Positions 14,995 through 22,945 of a DNA stretch of 23,002 nucleotides are shown here, one piece after another (the first letter of the stretch is position 1; each line of letters begins with the position of its first letter). The notes beneath the pieces were generated by a model. It saw only the letters and a program-made list of their open reading frames with translations. It did no database searches and was not told the origin of the DNA. A program made the position numbers and the translations under genes. Source of the DNA: an uncultured bacterium (GTDB taxonomy: Bacteria; Bacillota_I; Bacilli_A; RF39; UBA660); contig CAUERX010000022.1 in the NCBI GenBank assembly GCA_959020415.1, positions 1 to 23,002 on the forward strand, written 5' to 3'.

Positions 14995-15038
14995 CTTATT
15001 AAATAGGAGTGATTGTATGAAGAATGTTGTTAAGAAAC
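14840..15038 (+). repeat. Degenerate direct repeat covering promoter and gene start
   Basis: 14840-14890 aligns without gaps to 14988-15038 with 37 of 51 positions identical (both end AAGAAAC). The resemblance continues, with gaps, to about 14970, where AGAAAAATAGGGAAGC echoes the gene's GAAAATACAGGGTATGC. The left copy has lost the start codon and ribosome site and is enriched in G and T runs. Only the right copy is coding. Confidence 0.6.
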
Positions 15039-16006
15039 TTTTACTTTTTAGTTGTTTTATTATTACCTTTTGTTTTATTGATATTGTAGGAGTTAAAGCT
15101 GAAAACGAAAATACAGGGTATGCAGAGTGTTGGTATAAAATAAATAAGGATTATTACAACGATGAATATGATGATAGCCCATATGGTGAACTATATATTA
15201 GTCTTAAGGTTAGTAGAGTGTCTACTATATCAAATAGTTGTATTAAGGGAGATATAGGTAGAGGATTTACAGGCTATTGTTATATTAAATCATTCGAACA
15301 TAATGGAATAGTAAGTAAATTACACCCTGAACCTAAAGTATATCAGTGTCCAGATAAATTGTATGTTGGTGGTTATTATGATAAGAAAGATCGCTTATTT
15401 TCAACACCGGAATATAAGTATACAAAAGAAGGCTTAATGAATTTGAAAATATCAGTTAATGAGAAAAACGGCGAAAAGGAAAATTTATATTGGAGTACTG
15501 CTTCTTTAGAAAGAAATTTTATATTACCCGAAGAAACAGAGGAACATAATGCAGATGAGACAGGCGCAATTATAATTGGTGATAAGAGAGATCAACAAAA
15601 AGCTGATCCGATGGATACTTCTTCACCTAGAGAAGATATTCAAGGTGTGATAAATTGGGGGAATTATCTATCATCTAAGGAGGTAAAATATGAAGAGGAT
15701 GTTTGTTTACTCATTGGAGAAACGGTTCAACAATTTTTAAATACTTTATTTATTATAATTTCAGTAATAGGTATAATATTGTTAATTGTAATGTCAGCTG
15801 TTGAGTTTATTAAGGTTATTACTGGCTCAGATGAAGATGGTATTAAAATAGCTTTTAAACATACGTTAATTAGGACAATTTGTATTGTTATATTGCTTAT
15901 ATTGCCAGGTTTAATTGGTTGGATTTTAGATATTGTAAATGATAATTTTTCGGGAAAATATGAAATTGGTTCTAATGGGGAGCCTTTATGTGAAATTGGT
16001 AAATAG
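15017..16006 (+). CDS. Secreted protein with C-terminal two-helix, pilin-like (TrbC/VirB2-like) membrane region
   Basis: 329 residues. The signal peptide is MKNVVKKLLLFSCFIITFCF with probable cleavage after VGVKA. A Tyr/Lys-rich extracellular part of about 200 residues has several cysteines (ECWYK, SCIKG, GYCYI, YQCPDK) that could pair. After an acidic linker come two hydrophobic helices, FLNTLFIIISVIGIILLIV and TICIVILLILPGLIGWIL, separated by a short charged loop (ITGSDEDGIKIAFKH). That arrangement is typical of TrbC/VirB2-like small membrane proteins and pilins. No other secretion genes are near. The start is ATG 15017 behind AGGAG; a longer reading from TTG 14900 runs through the poly-T/poly-G junk and is rejected. 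Confidence 0.75.
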   Translation: MKNVVKKLLLFSCFIITFCFIDIVGVKAENENTGYAECWYKINKDYYNDEYDDSPYGELYISLKVSRVSTISNSCIKGDIGRGFTGYCYIKSFEHNGIVSKLHPEPKVYQCPDKLYVGGYYDKKDRLFSTPEYKYTKEGLMNLKISVNEKNGEKENLYWSTASLERNFILPEETEEHNADETGAIIIGDKRDQQKADPMDTSSPREDIQGVINWGNYLSSKEVKYEEDVCLLIGETVQQFLNTLFIIISVIGIILLIVMSAVEFIKVITGSDEDGIKIAFKHTLIRTICIVILLILPGLIGWILDIVNDNFSGKYEIGSNGEPLCEIGK

Positions 16007-16014
16007 TTTTATAC

Positions 16015-16043
16015 TTGACATTATTTTTAATAAATGTTATTTT
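16015..16043 (+). promoter_or_regulatory. Promoter of leader peptide and ABC exporter
   Basis: TTGACA (16015-16020), exactly 17 nt, TATTTT (16038-16043) with a TG one base before the -10. It starts 9 nt after the previous stop. Confidence 0.75.
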
Positions 16044-16069
16044 AATTTAAAGGAAGGAGGTGATTAGCC

Positions 16070-16132
16070 ATGACAACAATGAATAATTTAAAACAACAGA
16101 TAGGGTTAGTTACCTTCAGTTTTGCTTTATAA
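16070..16132 (+). CDS. 20-residue leader peptide of the ABC exporter
   Basis: A 20-codon reading frame (MTTMNNLKQQ... ending FSFAL, TAA) preceded by AAGGAGGTGATT (16054-16065), a near-perfect complement of the 16S 3' end with 9 nt between GGAGG and ATG. This is the strongest ribosome site in the window, placed on the smallest frame. It has its own promoter, and an intrinsic terminator begins 20 nt after the stop. This layout matches ribosome-controlled leader peptides upstream of antibiotic-inducible ABC genes, such as bmrB before bmrCD. No known arrest motif is recognised. Alternatives are a small secreted or signalling peptide exported by the transporter. Confidence 0.6.
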   Translation: MTTMNNLKQQIGLVTFSFAL

Positions 16133-16151
16133 GTTTAAACTTGAACTTTTT

Positions 16152-16176
16152 AATCCTCTCTAAACAGGATTTTTTT
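16152..16176 (+). terminator. Putative attenuator upstream of ABC exporter
   Basis: AATCCT / AGGATT stem, 8-nt loop, T7. It sits between the leader peptide stop and the exporter start. The stem is short (6 bp), so termination may be partial or conditional. The left arm TAATCCTC can pair, with a 2-nt bulge, with GAGGTGATTA at the leader ribosome site, and GACAACAA at the leader start (16072-16079) is complementary to TTGTTGTC just after the T-run. Confidence 0.6.
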
Positions 16177-16228
16177 GTTGTCTTTTAGTAATAGGAAGTA
16201 AATATCAAATGGAAAAGAGGTGAGAAAA

Positions 16229-17950
16229 ATGAAAGAGTTAAAAGAGTTTAAAAGTTTATGGAACTTTGTGAAGGAAGATAAAAAGTTGATAATAGTTGGC
16301 ATAATCACAATTGTGATTACTTCACTGTTTGATTTAACTTATGGTTATTTATCAGGAGCGGCTGTTGAAGCTATAACTGATATGAATTTAAAATTGTGTC
16401 TTATGTTTTTTGGGATATATTTTATTATTAATTTAATTTCATCAAACTTTTTATATGAATATGGGTTTATGCTGCTGAGAAAAGCTGAACTTAATTTAAG
16501 TCAAAAACTTAGTAAAAAAATATACCTTAAATCTTTAGATTTACCAGCTTATGCTTATGAAGAAAAAAGTAGTGGTGAACTTTTAAATAGGATTACACAA
16601 GATACGGAAGTAATTTCTAATACTTTTAATGGTTTATTACGAATGATTATAAGTATTCTAGGAAGTTTTATTATTTTAATTTATATATTTTTTAATTCTG
16701 TAATTGTTGGAGTAGAAATAATCATTATAATTTTATTGATTTTTGTGGTTATGAAAAAATATAATCCTGAATTAAAAAATTTAAATCAGAATGTGAAAGA
16801 TGAAAATGATACTTACACATCAACTGTGAATGAGACGATGAAGGGAATTCGTGAAGTTAAAACTTTGGGTGTTAAAGATAATATGTTTAGTCGTATAAAT
16901 TATTTAATTAAAAATTTATTTAATGTAAGAACTAAACAACTAAAAACAGAAACTAAATTTGAAGTAATTACCAGTTCTATTCGTTTAGTTTTAGAGTGTC
17001 TAACTTTTATTATATGTGCTGTAGAACTATACTATGGAAAAATATCTTTAACTTTCTTTATTGCGATGACTTATTATGTTTATAGATATGGTTGGATTAT
17101 AACAAATTTATCACAAATCAATAAAGATTATCAAAGGGTTTTAGTTTCATTTAATCGAATTAATGAAATTATCGAGAATAAATTATATGAAGATGAAAAA
17201 TATGGAGAGACGGTTTTAAATAATTGCCAAGGTCGAATAATGTTTAAACATGTTGATTTTGGTTATAAAGGTGAAGAAAACATTTTAAAAGATTTTAATA
17301 TTGATATTGTGCCAAATAAAAAAATTGCCATTGTCGGTAAATCTGGTCAAGGCAAAAGTACGTTATTTAATTTAATTACGAGAATTTTTGATCCAATTGG
17401 TGGAGAAATTATTTTAGACGGAATTGATATAAAACAGTTAACAGAGAAATCCTTAAGGGATAATATTGCAATTATTAGGCAAGAACCATTTATTTTTAAA
17501 GGAACTTTTAAAGAAAATTTCGAAATGATTAAGTCTGATATAACTGAAGAGGAAATTAGAAAATATACTAAATTAGCTTATCTAGATGATTATATAATGT
17601 CATTACCAGAACAATATGATACAAAAATAGGTGAAGGTGGAGTAAATTTATCTGGTGGTCAAAAACAGCGATTAGCTATCGCTAGAGGGTTACTTAGAAA
17701 TAGTAGAGTTATTTTATTTGATGAAGCTACTAGTGCGTTAGATAATGAATCTCAAAACTATATAAAGAAAGCTATAGATTCTTTAGTGAAAGATCATACA
17801 ATTATTATAATTGCTCATCGGCTTTCAACAATTATTGATGCTGATATAATTTACTTGATTGATGAGGGGAAAGTTAAAGCCTGTGGTAATCATCAAGAAT
17901 TAATGGAGAACTGTAAGGAATATCAAGATTTATATGAAATAGAGTCATAG
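16229..17950 (+). CDS. ABC exporter half-transporter (multidrug/lipid type, fused membrane and ATPase domains)
   Basis: 573 residues. The N-terminal membrane domain (about 1-310) has around six hydrophobic helices and YEEKSSGELLNRITQDTEVI, the coupling-region signature of exporter half-transporters. The ATPase domain carries Walker A GKSGQGKST (370-378), the Q-loop region IIRQEPFIFKGT, signature NLSGGQKQR (473 onwards), Walker B VILFDEATSALD (D498, E499) and switch H530 in IAHRLSTI. It should work as a homodimer, or with a partner not seen here. The start is ATG 16229 behind AAGAGGTGAG; the in-frame GTG at 16220 overlaps that site. The upstream leader/terminator suggests induction by a translation-blocking compound, hence a drug-efflux role, but substrate is unknown. 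Confidence 0.93.
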   Translation: MKELKEFKSLWNFVKEDKKLIIVGIITIVITSLFDLTYGYLSGAAVEAITDMNLKLCLMFFGIYFIINLISSNFLYEYGFMLLRKAELNLSQKLSKKIYLKSLDLPAYAYEEKSSGELLNRITQDTEVISNTFNGLLRMIISILGSFIILIYIFFNSVIVGVEIIIIILLIFVVMKKYNPELKNLNQNVKDENDTYTSTVNETMKGIREVKTLGVKDNMFSRINYLIKNLFNVRTKQLKTETKFEVITSSIRLVLECLTFIICAVELYYGKISLTFFIAMTYYVYRYGWIITNLSQINKDYQRVLVSFNRINEIIENKLYEDEKYGETVLNNCQGRIMFKHVDFGYKGEENILKDFNIDIVPNKKIAIVGKSGQGKSTLFNLITRIFDPIGGEIILDGIDIKQLTEKSLRDNIAIIRQEPFIFKGTFKENFEMIKSDITEEEIRKYTKLAYLDDYIMSLPEQYDTKIGEGGVNLSGGQKQRLAIARGLLRNSRVILFDEATSALDNESQNYIKKAIDSLVKDHTIIIIAHRLSTIIDADIIYLIDEGKVKACGNHQELMENCKEYQDLYEIES

Positions 17951-17970
17951 AAATTAAATATTGGTAAATA

Positions 17971-17996
17971 AAGGGTTTATATTTTAAACTCTTTTT
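17971..17996 (+). terminator. ABC exporter terminator
   Basis: AAGGGTTTA / TAAACTCTT stem (one G-T pair) with a 5-nt loop and T5. Confidence 0.75.
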
Positions 17997-18011
17997 AAAA
18001 ACCTATGTTCG

Positions 18012-18020
18012 TGTTATAAT
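18012..18020 (+). promoter_or_regulatory. Extended -10 promoter of the Y-family polymerase gene
   Basis: TG-T-TATAAT followed 6 nt later by AGGTGG (18027-18032). No clear -35 and no recognisable LexA/SOS operator in the short leader. Confidence 0.65.
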
Positions 18021-18036
18021 TGTTATAGGTGGTAGT

Positions 18037-19245
18037 ATGGAACGAATAATAATGCATATTGATGTTAACAATGCCTTTCTATCATGGACGGCAGTTTTGC
18101 TTTTAAAACAAGGTTATAAATATGATATTCGTAATTCTTATTCAATAATTGGTGATACAGATAATAAGCGCCATGGAATAGTTTTATCGAAATCAACGCC
18201 AATTAAAAAATTTGGAGTCAAGACAGCTGAACCTATTTTTCAAGCACGTAAGAAATGTCCGAATTTAAGGGTTTTTAAACCTGATTATAGGTGGTATAAA
18301 GAAATGTCTAATAAAATGTTTGAATTAATTAGTAGATATACACCTGATATTGAAAAAATGAGTATTGATGAGTGCTTTTTAGATTATGGACCGATTAAGC
18401 ATTTGTATGGTGATGAGGTGGATTTTGCTTATAAATTAAAAGATGAGATTAAAAAAACATTAGGATTTACCGTTAATGTTGGGGTGGCTAATTGTAAACT
18501 ATGTGCAAAAATGGCATCAGATTTTACAAAACCAGATAAGGTTCATACGTTATTTAAAACAGAAATCGATAGTAAAATGAAACCGCTTCCTATTGAAGAT
18601 TTGTTTTTTATCGGAAGAAAAACTTCGGAAAAACTTCGAAAGTTAGATATAAATACAATTGGTGATTTAAGTAAACAAGATCCTAGCTATTTATACCCTT
18701 ATTTTAAAAATCAGTCAGTTAGAATGGTAGAGTCTGCTAATGGGATTGATAATTCATTGTTAGAAACTGATAAAGCGGTAAGCAAGGGATTAAGCAATAG
18801 TACAACTTTACCACATAATTTAATTCATAAAGAAGATGTTTATGATATTATAGAATCGATAAGTGATAACTTAAGTGCCCAGCTTCGAAGAGAAGATAGG
18901 TATGCTTATGTGGTTAGGGTGCAGCTTAAAAATTCCGAGTTTAAGAATTATACTCATCAAGTGAAACTGAAAAATGCAACTAATAGTATGACAGTTATTT
19001 TTGAAACGGCTAAAAAATTAATAGATGATATGTGGAAGGATGAACCTATTAGATTAGTTGGTTTAGGTGTTGATGGGCTAACTCACGAAGCCACTTATCA
19101 GGTATCCTTATTTGATCAATTTGAAGAAGTTAGGCAAGATAAGGAATTAGAAAGTGCGGTTGATAAGTTAAAGGATAAATTTGGCTCTGAAGTTATAAGT
19201 AAAGCATCAATGGTCGGTAAGAAGAAAATCCGGAAAAAATATTAA
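18037..19245 (+). CDS. Y-family translesion DNA polymerase (DinB/UmuC superfamily)
   Basis: 402 residues. The palm motifs are MHIDVNNAFLSW (catalytic D9) and MSIDECFLDY (D111, E112), with the RHGIVLSKSTPIKKFGVKTAEP finger segment typical of Firmicutes Y-family enzymes. VGVANCKLCAKMASDFTKPDKVHTL, then the helix-hairpin-helix region IGRKTSEKLRKLDINTIGDL, and a little-finger domain follow. QVSLF near residue 357 is a sliding-clamp-binding motif (QLxLF type). These enzymes copy past damaged bases with low fidelity. Ribosome site AGGTGG, ATG 18037. The sequence is closer to the NSAFLSW-type group than to E. coli Pol IV, so no dinB symbol is given. Monocistronic. Confidence 0.92.
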   Translation: MERIIMHIDVNNAFLSWTAVLLLKQGYKYDIRNSYSIIGDTDNKRHGIVLSKSTPIKKFGVKTAEPIFQARKKCPNLRVFKPDYRWYKEMSNKMFELISRYTPDIEKMSIDECFLDYGPIKHLYGDEVDFAYKLKDEIKKTLGFTVNVGVANCKLCAKMASDFTKPDKVHTLFKTEIDSKMKPLPIEDLFFIGRKTSEKLRKLDINTIGDLSKQDPSYLYPYFKNQSVRMVESANGIDNSLLETDKAVSKGLSNSTTLPHNLIHKEDVYDIIESISDNLSAQLRREDRYAYVVRVQLKNSEFKNYTHQVKLKNATNSMTVIFETAKKLIDDMWKDEPIRLVGLGVDGLTHEATYQVSLFDQFEEVRQDKELESAVDKLKDKFGSEVISKASMVGKKKIRKKY

Positions 19246-19250
19246 GAGGT

Positions 19251-19280
19251 AATAGTGTCATTTTATTGATACTATTTTTT
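19251..19280 (+). terminator. Terminator overlapping the next promoter
   Basis: AATAGTGTCA / TGATACTATT stem with one G-T pair, TTTTAT loop, T6. The right arm contains the TTGATA -35 of the downstream gene. Confidence 0.75.
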
Positions 19281-19294
19281 AATTATGCTAAAAT
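19266..19294 (+). promoter_or_regulatory. Promoter of the PH-like/tex/lipoprotein operon
   Basis: TTGATA (19266-19271), 17 nt, TAAAAT (19289-19294) with TG one base upstream. It lies inside and just after the preceding terminator hairpin. Confidence 0.7.
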
Positions 19295-19310
19295 TAAAAT
19301 GGAGGGTATT

Positions 19311-19865
19311 ATGAAGGATAAAGTTTTAGAAAAAGATGAAAAATTTATTTATGAATGTAGACCAAATATAAAAGAGGCTTCGGTTCCGGAACTTGGTAAT
19401 TTGATTATGGCAATAATACTTTTTATTATGTTTATTTTAAGTGTTATTTTTTTAATTGTTCCAGGGATGATTTTACTTGGATTAATGGCAGGTGTTATTT
19501 TTTATGTTGTTATTCATGAATCTTTAAAAAATAAGGAAATTGCACTAAATGAAGAATATATTATTACAGATAAAAGAATAATTATTTATAATAAAAAGAA
19601 TGATAACTATGTTTATGGATATCATGAAATTTTAAAAGATTTTTACAAAGGTTATGGACATGGGAAAAGTACAGATTTATATTTAATAAATAAAAAAATT
19701 CATAATAATTATAATAAAAAAGTAGAAGAAGTTAAAAAAAACAACCCTCAGAATATGACTTTTATGAGATTAGCTTGTCTTGATAACGTTGATGAGTTAA
19801 TTATGACATTAAAGAAGGTTAATCCTAAATTACAATTTATTAGTAAGGAAGATAGTGATGAATAG
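19311..19865 (+). CDS. Membrane protein with PH-like domain
   Basis: 184 residues starting MKDKVLEKDEKFIYECRPN. Two adjacent hydrophobic segments (about 30-72) form a hairpin. They are followed by IALNEEYIITDKRIIIYNKK, the recurrent strand pattern of bacterial PH-like (bPH_2) membrane proteins, then a Tyr/His-rich segment and a helical end. The molecular function of such proteins is not known. GGAGGG sits 4 nt before ATG 19311; the in-frame TTG at 19266 is the -35 box and cannot be the start. The 3' end overlaps tex by 8 nt, so the two are translationally coupled. Confidence 0.75.
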   Translation: MKDKVLEKDEKFIYECRPNIKEASVPELGNLIMAIILFIMFILSVIFLIVPGMILLGLMAGVIFYVVIHESLKNKEIALNEEYIITDKRIIIYNKKNDNYVYGYHEILKDFYKGYGHGKSTDLYLINKKIHNNYNKKVEEVKKNNPQNMTFMRLACLDNVDELIMTLKKVNPKLQFISKEDSDE

Positions 19866-21990
19866 TAATATTATAAAAAATATAAGCAGCGATTTAAATA
19901 TTAAAACAAGTCAGGTGGAAAAGACTTTAAATTTATTAGAGGAAGGAAATACTATTCCTTTTATTGCCCGTTATCGTAAAGAGGTAACTGGTAATTTAGA
20001 TGAAGAACAAATCCGTAAAATTAATGAAGTTTATATGTATGAAGTTAATCTTTTAAAGCGTAAGGAAGATGTTATTAGACTAATCGATGAAAAAGGTTTA
20101 TTAACGGAAGAACTTTCTAAGCAAATTATGGATGCGAGTAAATTAGTTGAAGTTGAGGATTTATATCGCCCATTTAAAGAAAAGAAAAAAACCAAAGCTA
20201 CAGAAGCTATTAAAAATGGTTTAGAGCCTTTAGCTAAGCAAATAATGGCTTATACTACTAAGTCTTTAGATGAATTAGTTAAACCTTATTTAAATGAGAA
20301 TGTTCCTGATGCTGAAAAGGCGATTGAAGGAGCATCTTATATTATTGCTGAATGGATCAGTGATAATGCTTATTTCCGTAAGTGGATTAGAAATTTTACC
20401 TATAATACAGGTGCTCTTGTCACCAAACTTAAGAAAAATGGTGTAGATGAAGGCAAAGTTTATGAGATGTATTATGATTTTAACGAAAAAGTGAAGCATG
20501 CAAAAGCTTATCGTACTTTGGCTATTAATCGCGCAGAAAAAGAAAAGGTTATTTCAGTTAATATTGATGTCGATAAAGAAAGAATTTATAGTTGTTTAGA
20601 AGAACGTTTAATCAAAAAAGATGGTCCTTTTAATTATGTTATTAAAGGGGCTATACTAGATAGCTATAAGCGTTTGATTGCGCCTTCAGTAGAAAGAGAA
20701 ATCCGCAGTGAACTTACAGAAATTGCTGAAGATGAAGCAACCGAAAACTTTAGTAAGAATTTAGAAAATTTATTGATGCAGCCACCAATGAAAGATAAAA
20801 TGGTTTTAGGGTTTGATCCAGCATATAGAACTGGATGCAAATTGGCAGTTGTTGATGTTACTGGTAAAAAGATAGATATTAAAGTTATTTATCCTCATGA
20901 ACCGAAAAACGAAAAAGAAAAAAGTAAAAAGATTTTACTTGATTTAATTGATAAGTATAAAATAGATATTATTGCGATTGGTAATGGAACAGCTTCAAGA
21001 GAAAGTGAAACTTTTGTAGCTTCAGTCATTAAGGAAGCTAAGCATAAGGTAGAATATATTATTGTTAGCGAAGCTGGTGCTTCGGTTTATTCTGCGTCTA
21101 AATTAGCTATTTCGGAGTTTCCTGATTTACATGTCGAAGAGCGAAGTGCGATTAGTATTGCGAGAAGATTGCAAGATCCACTTTCAGAGCTTGTTAAAAT
21201 TGATCCAGAGAGTATTGGGGTTGGTCTTTACCAGCACGATATACCTGATAAAAAATTAAGTAGTTCTTTAGACTTTGTAGTTGAAAAAGCAGTTAATAGT
21301 GTAGGCGTTAATGTCAATACGGCTAGTAAAAGTTTACTTAAGTACGTTTCTGGATTAACTAAAGCTAATATTGATAAGATTGTTAAGTATCGTGATGAGC
21401 ATGGAAAGATTATGAATAGGGATGTAATTAGTAAATTATTATCAGCTAAAACATATACGCAAGCAGTAGGTTTTCTTCGAATTGTTGATGGTGATAAAGT
21501 TTTAGATACTACGGCAATTCATCCAGAAAGTTATGCGATTACGTTAAAACTATTAGATATGTTAAATCTTTCATTAGACGATATTGGGACAGAAAAAATG
21601 AATTTTGATATAAATATTAAAGAGTATTCCGAAAAATTAGGAACGGATATTTATACTTTAGAAGATATTGTTAAGTCTTTACAAAAGCCTAATCGCGATC
21701 CTCGTGATGAAATGCCAAGGCCCCTTTTAAAAAGTGATGTTTTACATTTAGAGGATTTGAAAATAGGGATGCAACTACAAGGAACTGTTCGTAATGTAAC
21801 ACCGTTTGGAGCTTTTATTGATATTGGTCTTAAAAATGATGGACTTGCACATATTTCTAAATTAACTGATAAATTTATTAAACATCCAATGGAAGTTGTT
21901 AACGTTGGAGATATTGTAGATTGTTATGTCGATGATATTTTGATGGATAAAAATAAAGTTTCATTATCTTTATTGAAACCAAAGGGGTGA
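19858..21990 (+). CDS. tex: Tex family RNA-binding transcription accessory protein
   Basis: 710 residues, full length. The N-terminal helical part has TIPFIARYRKEVTGNLDEEQI, the strongest Tex signature. VEVEDLYRPFKEKKKTKAT follows at about 99-117. A YqgF/RNase H-like fold starts near G318 (LGFDPAYRTGCKLAVVD). A helix-hairpin-helix region lies at about 480-550 (VNVNTASKSLLKYVSGL). The C-terminal S1 RNA-binding domain (about 639-708) reads LQGTVRNVTPFGAFIDIG...GLAHIS. Tex binds nucleic acid and affects transcription. Start set at ATG 19858, about 6 nt after AAGGAAG; GTG 19855 is too close. The gene lies between the PH-like gene (8-nt overlap) and the lipoprotein gene. Confidence 0.96.
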   Translation: MNSNIIKNISSDLNIKTSQVEKTLNLLEEGNTIPFIARYRKEVTGNLDEEQIRKINEVYMYEVNLLKRKEDVIRLIDEKGLLTEELSKQIMDASKLVEVEDLYRPFKEKKKTKATEAIKNGLEPLAKQIMAYTTKSLDELVKPYLNENVPDAEKAIEGASYIIAEWISDNAYFRKWIRNFTYNTGALVTKLKKNGVDEGKVYEMYYDFNEKVKHAKAYRTLAINRAEKEKVISVNIDVDKERIYSCLEERLIKKDGPFNYVIKGAILDSYKRLIAPSVEREIRSELTEIAEDEATENFSKNLENLLMQPPMKDKMVLGFDPAYRTGCKLAVVDVTGKKIDIKVIYPHEPKNEKEKSKKILLDLIDKYKIDIIAIGNGTASRESETFVASVIKEAKHKVEYIIVSEAGASVYSASKLAISEFPDLHVEERSAISIARRLQDPLSELVKIDPESIGVGLYQHDIPDKKLSSSLDFVVEKAVNSVGVNVNTASKSLLKYVSGLTKANIDKIVKYRDEHGKIMNRDVISKLLSAKTYTQAVGFLRIVDGDKVLDTTAIHPESYAITLKLLDMLNLSLDDIGTEKMNFDINIKEYSEKLGTDIYTLEDIVKSLQKPNRDPRDEMPRPLLKSDVLHLEDLKIGMQLQGTVRNVTPFGAFIDIGLKNDGLAHISKLTDKFIKHPMEVVNVGDIVDCYVDDILMDKNKVSLSLLKPKG

Positions 21991-21994
21991 AAAT

Positions 21995-22432
21995 ATGCGA
22001 AAGTATTTACTTTTGTTGGTATCTGTAATGTTATTAGTTGGCTGTGAAGCTAAAATGGAAGAATTTAGTAAAACGTGTAGACAAGAGGTAAAATCTAGTG
22101 ATATTATTGATACTGAAAAAAAAGATATAACTTATAATAACAAAGATGAAATTACGAAAGTTGTAGTTACAAGGACATATAAGACAAAAAATGATACCGG
22201 ACTAACAACGCTTAAAGGAATTAAGGATTCGGCTAAAAGTTATAATAATAATTTAGCTAAATCTAAAGCGATTAAAATTACTGTACCAACAGATACGGAT
22301 AACAAATATGTTATTAAGTATTATTTAGATGTTCAAAAAATGGATGATGAGGAATTAGAGACTTTTAATTTACGAAAAAATTCAGCGAAGTTTTTTAATA
22401 AAATGAAATCTTTAGATGTTGAATGTAAGTGA
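21995..22432 (+). CDS. Small lipoprotein of unknown function
   Basis: 145 residues. Signal peptide MRKYLLLLVSVMLLVGC with lipobox LVGC (Cys17). The mature domain is a charged alternation of strands (DITYNNKDEITKVVVTRTYKT, then KYVIKYYLDVQKM) with Cys29 and the penultimate Cys144 as a possible disulfide pair. Length and layout recall DUF1307/YehR-type lipoproteins, but the match is not strong enough to assign. The ribosome site AAAGGGGTGA includes the stop codon of tex, 4 nt upstream, so it is the last gene of the PH-like/tex operon. Stop is TGA; no hairpin terminator is clear after it. Confidence 0.78.
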   Translation: MRKYLLLLVSVMLLVGCEAKMEEFSKTCRQEVKSSDIIDTEKKDITYNNKDEITKVVVTRTYKTKNDTGLTTLKGIKDSAKSYNNNLAKSKAIKITVPTDTDNKYVIKYYLDVQKMDDEELETFNLRKNSAKFFNKMKSLDVECK

Positions 22433-22612
22433 TTTTAGATTGTAATTGGTGTATATGGTAATAGGTAAATATAAATGTATTTTTGAATAAACATTTTTGT
22501 AATTTTATATTAAACTATTTCTTTACAAAGTTTTATGTGAATTTTAGTTTAATTGTGAAAGTCAAATGATATTTATAAAGTATAAAGAAAAGAAGTTAGG
22601 ATAACTAAAAGC
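22433..22612. other. AT-rich intergenic DNA without recognisable gene
   Basis: About 180 bases with many stops in all frames and no convincing terminator or promoter. It may hold further decayed 3' sequence of the adjoining transposase fragment. Confidence 0.4.
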
Positions 22613-22943
22613 TTAAAAAAAGAGAAAAGTAGATTTAGAAAAAGATAAGAGGTCAAGAAGAGAAATAAAAACATGATTAACAGAATGGTGTTTGTGGATC
22701 ATAAGAAGAGCGACAATATCATTGATAGAAGCAATTTGCTCATTAGTGATTTTCAAAAGCAATAGCGTGAGAATAATAATATTTAGTGTTGCGGCAAGAG
22801 TTAGATTTACTACAGTCGTTACAAACATAAGACGGTTTATTTTCAAAACAGCAATGGAGATTATTACAATAAAAGTTAGTACGTAAAAATTTGTGTTTTT
22901 TAACATTTTTAGAGATAGTAGCTCTGTCTTTTTTAATACCCAT
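22613..22943 (-). pseudogene. Frameshifted fragment of an IS30-family-like transposase
   Basis: Two overlapping minus-strand frames together give a truncated transposase. The first (22943-22743) reads KKDRATISKNVKKHKF, the end of a helix-turn-helix like the ST(I/V)SREIKRH of IS30 enzymes. A Cys-rich segment, CCF, VCNDC, SCRNTKYYYSHAIAFEN, follows as in the Cys-containing IS30 subgroup of Firmicutes, and the frame then stops. The second frame (to 22613) continues with NEQIASINDI, KHHSVNHVF and LSFSKSTF, matching the next part of those proteins. The first 20-40 residues and the whole DDE catalytic domain are missing. No terminal inverted repeats were found. Subfamily assignment is by eye. Confidence 0.65.
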
Positions 22944-22945
22944 CC

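Noticed and set aside
14900..15016. Longer N-terminus for the pilin-like protein
   Set aside because: It translates poly-T and poly-G tracts and precedes a good AGGAG/ATG with a standard signal peptide.
22692..22886. Plus-strand hydrophobic frame
   Set aside because: The minus strand shows IS30-like transposase remains in two frames; the plus frame has no ribosome site or recognisable content.
22613..22906. Hydrophobic membrane-protein-like frame on the minus strand
   Set aside because: Its first half is the off-frame reading of the Cys-rich transposase segment; only its second half (from NEQIASIND) belongs to the transposase.
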